Shown: piece after piece, positions 18,475 through 20,088 of the stretch
Layout: every line of letters begins with the position of its first letter
Position numbering within the stretch: position 1 is the stretch's first letter
Source: JADZGC01 sp964613485
Lineage (GTDB): Bacteria > Patescibacteriota > Saccharimonadia > CAILAD01 > GCA-016700035
Direction of reading: 5' to 3'
NCBI GenBank assembly: GCA_964613485.1
Contig: CAZTHB010000014.1
Coordinates: forward strand, 1 to 20,088
Length of the DNA: 20,088 nucleotides
Program-made: the position numbers and the translations under genes
The notes under the pieces: model-generated
What the model was told of the DNA's origin: nothing
The model's input: the letters and a program-made list of their open reading frames with translations, nothing else
The model's database searches: none

Positions 18475-20088
18475 TTATTTCTTGGCAGCCTCGAGCTTGG
18501 AGCGGATAAGCTCAACAACCGGGTCGTTTGCGGGCACGAGCTCTTGCACGCGCTTGAATGAATTCTCAGCATTTACATACAGACCGCGCTGAATGTATAA
18601 GTCAGTCAATAGCACCTGAGCGGCGGCGACCTGCGGCTTGAGGCCAAAGGGCGAACGATTCGCTATCACTGCGTCTGTATACAGGCGCTCGATAGGGATC
18701 AAAATCTGAATAGCATCATCCACGAAACCCTCCCGGCGCAGCAATTTCGCATACGCAACTTGATACGGTGGATAGTTATAGGGATCAATCTCGATAGTGC
18801 GCTGATATTCCTTCAGGGCTTCAGTGGTCTTACCCTGGTTCTCGAGTACTTGGGCGAGCGCGAAGTGATGCTTCTCATCATAGGGTTCGGTCGCCAAGCC
18901 CAGTCGTGCATAACGCTCACCGTCTTCAAGTAATGTAACAGGTGCTGAATCCTCTGCTACATAACGACTCACCTGCAGAAGTGCCGCATCTGCCAAATAG
19001 TTCGGGTCATAGACTGGGAGGCGCGAGATAGATGCATAGCGTGCCGCTGCATCAGCTGGGTCAAGGCCCGAAACCACCGCTGCATATTCGGCGTCAACTG
19101 AAGCAAGATAATGATAGTAAGAATAAATGGTAGCTAGCGATAACAGCAACCCAAAGCCAAGCAACGGAATACCCAGCCGCCACGACTTAAGTCGCATCTG
19201 GTGCACATGCTCGGTTATCGGCAGCGCCATAGCTAAGAATAATGCAAATGTAAGAATGAGCACCGGATAGTTTGACACTAGATCGACCAAGCTATGCAGG
19301 CCAATCCCTATCACTGCAAGCATCGCTGTCTTGCGCCAAGTCTCGACCTCATGATCGCGCAAAATATGATACGCATATCTACTCAGCGCACCGATGAAGA
19401 CTAAGAACAACCCAGCGCCCACAACCCCAAGCTCAGCAAAGGATTGAAAGATCGTTGAGTGCGGATTGTCTCCAGCGGTTGTTGGACCCTCCTGGTACAT
19501 CGGATGGATTTCCTTGAATGTTCCTATGCCCCAACCGGTGAATGGACGAGCTGAAAACATGGCCGTCGACTCGCGCCAGTATGCAAATCGATCGGTCACA
19601 CTGGTTGATGAGGCCGATTCGGCTACCCGCTGGCTTACATTGAGCGTTGGCGCCCGAAAGAATGTCACCCGCACGATCACCAACACTGCACTGGTGACTG
19701 CAGCGATCGTCAGCACCCGCCCGAGTGTCATCAGCCAAGCTTTTTTATCTGGCTTACTATAGAAGAAAAGCCCTAGAACTGCGAGCGCGATTATCCACGC
19801 TGCACGTGAGTAAGTAAGTATGAGACCACCGGCGATTAAGCCTGCTGTCATTAACCAGAAATTCTGGAATCGCTTCGTATGCGCAAATTCTTCGTACAAC
19901 TGTAAGCTAGCGAGAATCGCAACGATAAAATACGTCGCGAGTGGATTCGCCCAATAAAACAAGGAGGTCATGCGCTCATAGTCACCTACTGCAAACACAA
20001 CCGCACCGATACCCCATACAACAAGCGCCACAAGCGACCACAGCACCCATATGAAGCGCCTGGCTACCGTATCACCCACTAGATCGCG
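18475..20088 (-). CDS. O-antigen ligase/polymerase-like (Wzy_C) protein with C-terminal TPRs, partial
   Basis: A membrane protein open at the window's right edge (frame runs RDLVGDT from 20088), so its N-terminal helices lie outside; the GTG at 20079 is probably internal. At least 538 residues are visible. The Wzy_C/WaaL-like region shows LTYSRAAWIIA near 90-100, FTGWGIGTFKEIHP near 175-188, and the DNPHSTIFQSFAELGVVG segment (about 200-218, with the conserved histidine) before further helices. After a last membrane helix (about 298-318) comes a soluble domain with TPR-like repeats (for example ALAQVLENQGKTTEALKEYQRTIEIDP). This ligase-plus-TPR layout is common in Gram-positive and CPR bacteria. 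It should link or polymerise surface polysaccharide outside the cytoplasm, in keeping with DedA and the WecA-like enzyme. The acceptor is unknown. Confidence 0.85.
   Translation of the reverse strand, partial: RDLVGDTVARRFIWVLWSLVALVVWGIGAVVFAVGDYERMTSLFYWANPLATYFIVAILASLQLYEEFAHTKRFQNFWLMTAGLIAGGLILTYSRAAWIIALAVLGLFFYSKPDKKAWLMTLGRVLTIAAVTSAVLVIVRVTFFRAPTLNVSQRVAESASSTSVTDRFAYWRESTAMFSARPFTGWGIGTFKEIHPMYQEGPTTAGDNPHSTIFQSFAELGVVGAGLFLVFIGALSRYAYHILRDHEVETWRKTAMLAVIGIGLHSLVDLVSNYPVLILTFALFLAMALPITEHVHQMRLKSWRLGIPLLGFGLLLSLATIYSYYHYLASVDAEYAAVVSGLDPADAAARYASISRLPVYDPNYLADAALLQVSRYVAEDSAPVTLLEDGERYARLGLATEPYDEKHHFALAQVLENQGKTTEALKEYQRTIEIDPYNYPPYQVAYAKLLRREGFVDDAIQILIPIERLYTDAVIANRSPFGLKPQVAAAQVLLTDLYIQRGLYVNAENSFKRVQELVPANDPVVELIRSKLEAAKK

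Overview
The window looks like a chromosomal segment of a small-genome bacterium, most likely a member of the Candidate Phyla Radiation (Patescibacteria), perhaps Saccharibacteria. Pointers are the very compact layout, a permuted-looking parvulin, a DUF5671-like membrane protein beside a short pilin-like protein, divergent NrdR and NDK variants, and many genes without a Shine-Dalgarno sequence. TGA is used as a stop (nrdR; the glycosyltransferase at 3465), which argues against the UGA-recoding Gracilibacteria and Absconditabacteria. The lineage is an inference from gene content.

Layout. 1-618 (-): 5' part of a Y-family DNA polymerase running off the left edge, divergent from nrdR (751-1200, +). 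5517-1291 (-): a tight cluster with a small membrane protein, a processive family-2 glycosyltransferase, a WecA/TagO-type glycan-lipid initiating enzyme, a zinc-ribbon protein and ribosomal protein bL25. 5601-6147: tRNA-Gly(CCC) and tRNA-Thr(CGT) on the minus strand, tRNA-Asp(GTC) on the plus strand. 6277-6885: two small unknown genes. 7059-8282: a DEAD-box RNA helicase with a long structured leader. 9164-8391 (-): a TrmB-type regulator, divergent from an HD-domain hydrolase and an unknown gene (9278-10302). 13573-10357 (-): PH-domain membrane protein, parvulin, DUF5671-like protein and pilin-like protein. 13684-13759: tRNA-Arg(CCT), followed by the helicase cassette. 20088-15975 (-): O-antigen ligase/polymerase-like protein with TPRs (partial), DedA, M16 peptidase and NDK.

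The most striking segment is 13684-15964. Downstream of tRNA-Arg(CCT) lies an SF2 helicase whose C-terminus carries four homing-endonuclease-associated (HNH_repeat-like) repeats. Fifty-three bases after its stop codon comes a complete type III hammerhead ribozyme (15850-15901), followed by a predicted pseudoknot and then an exact 9-bp copy of the last nine bases of the tRNA (GGGACGCCA). The tRNA end and its copy thus bracket the helicase and ribozyme, as expected of a small tRNA-targeting element, yet no recombinase or nuclease is present. I regard this as the best candidate for an undescribed system.

A second notable element is the leader of the DEAD-box helicase gene. Three stacked perfect helices (9+8+8 bp) form a hairpin whose base takes in the AT of the start codon, suggesting a cis-acting translational switch.

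Together, the envelope genes (WecA-like, GT2, ligase/TPR, DedA) suggest surface polysaccharide assembly. The PH/parvulin/pilin-like cluster suggests an extracytoplasmic protein folding or surface appendage function.
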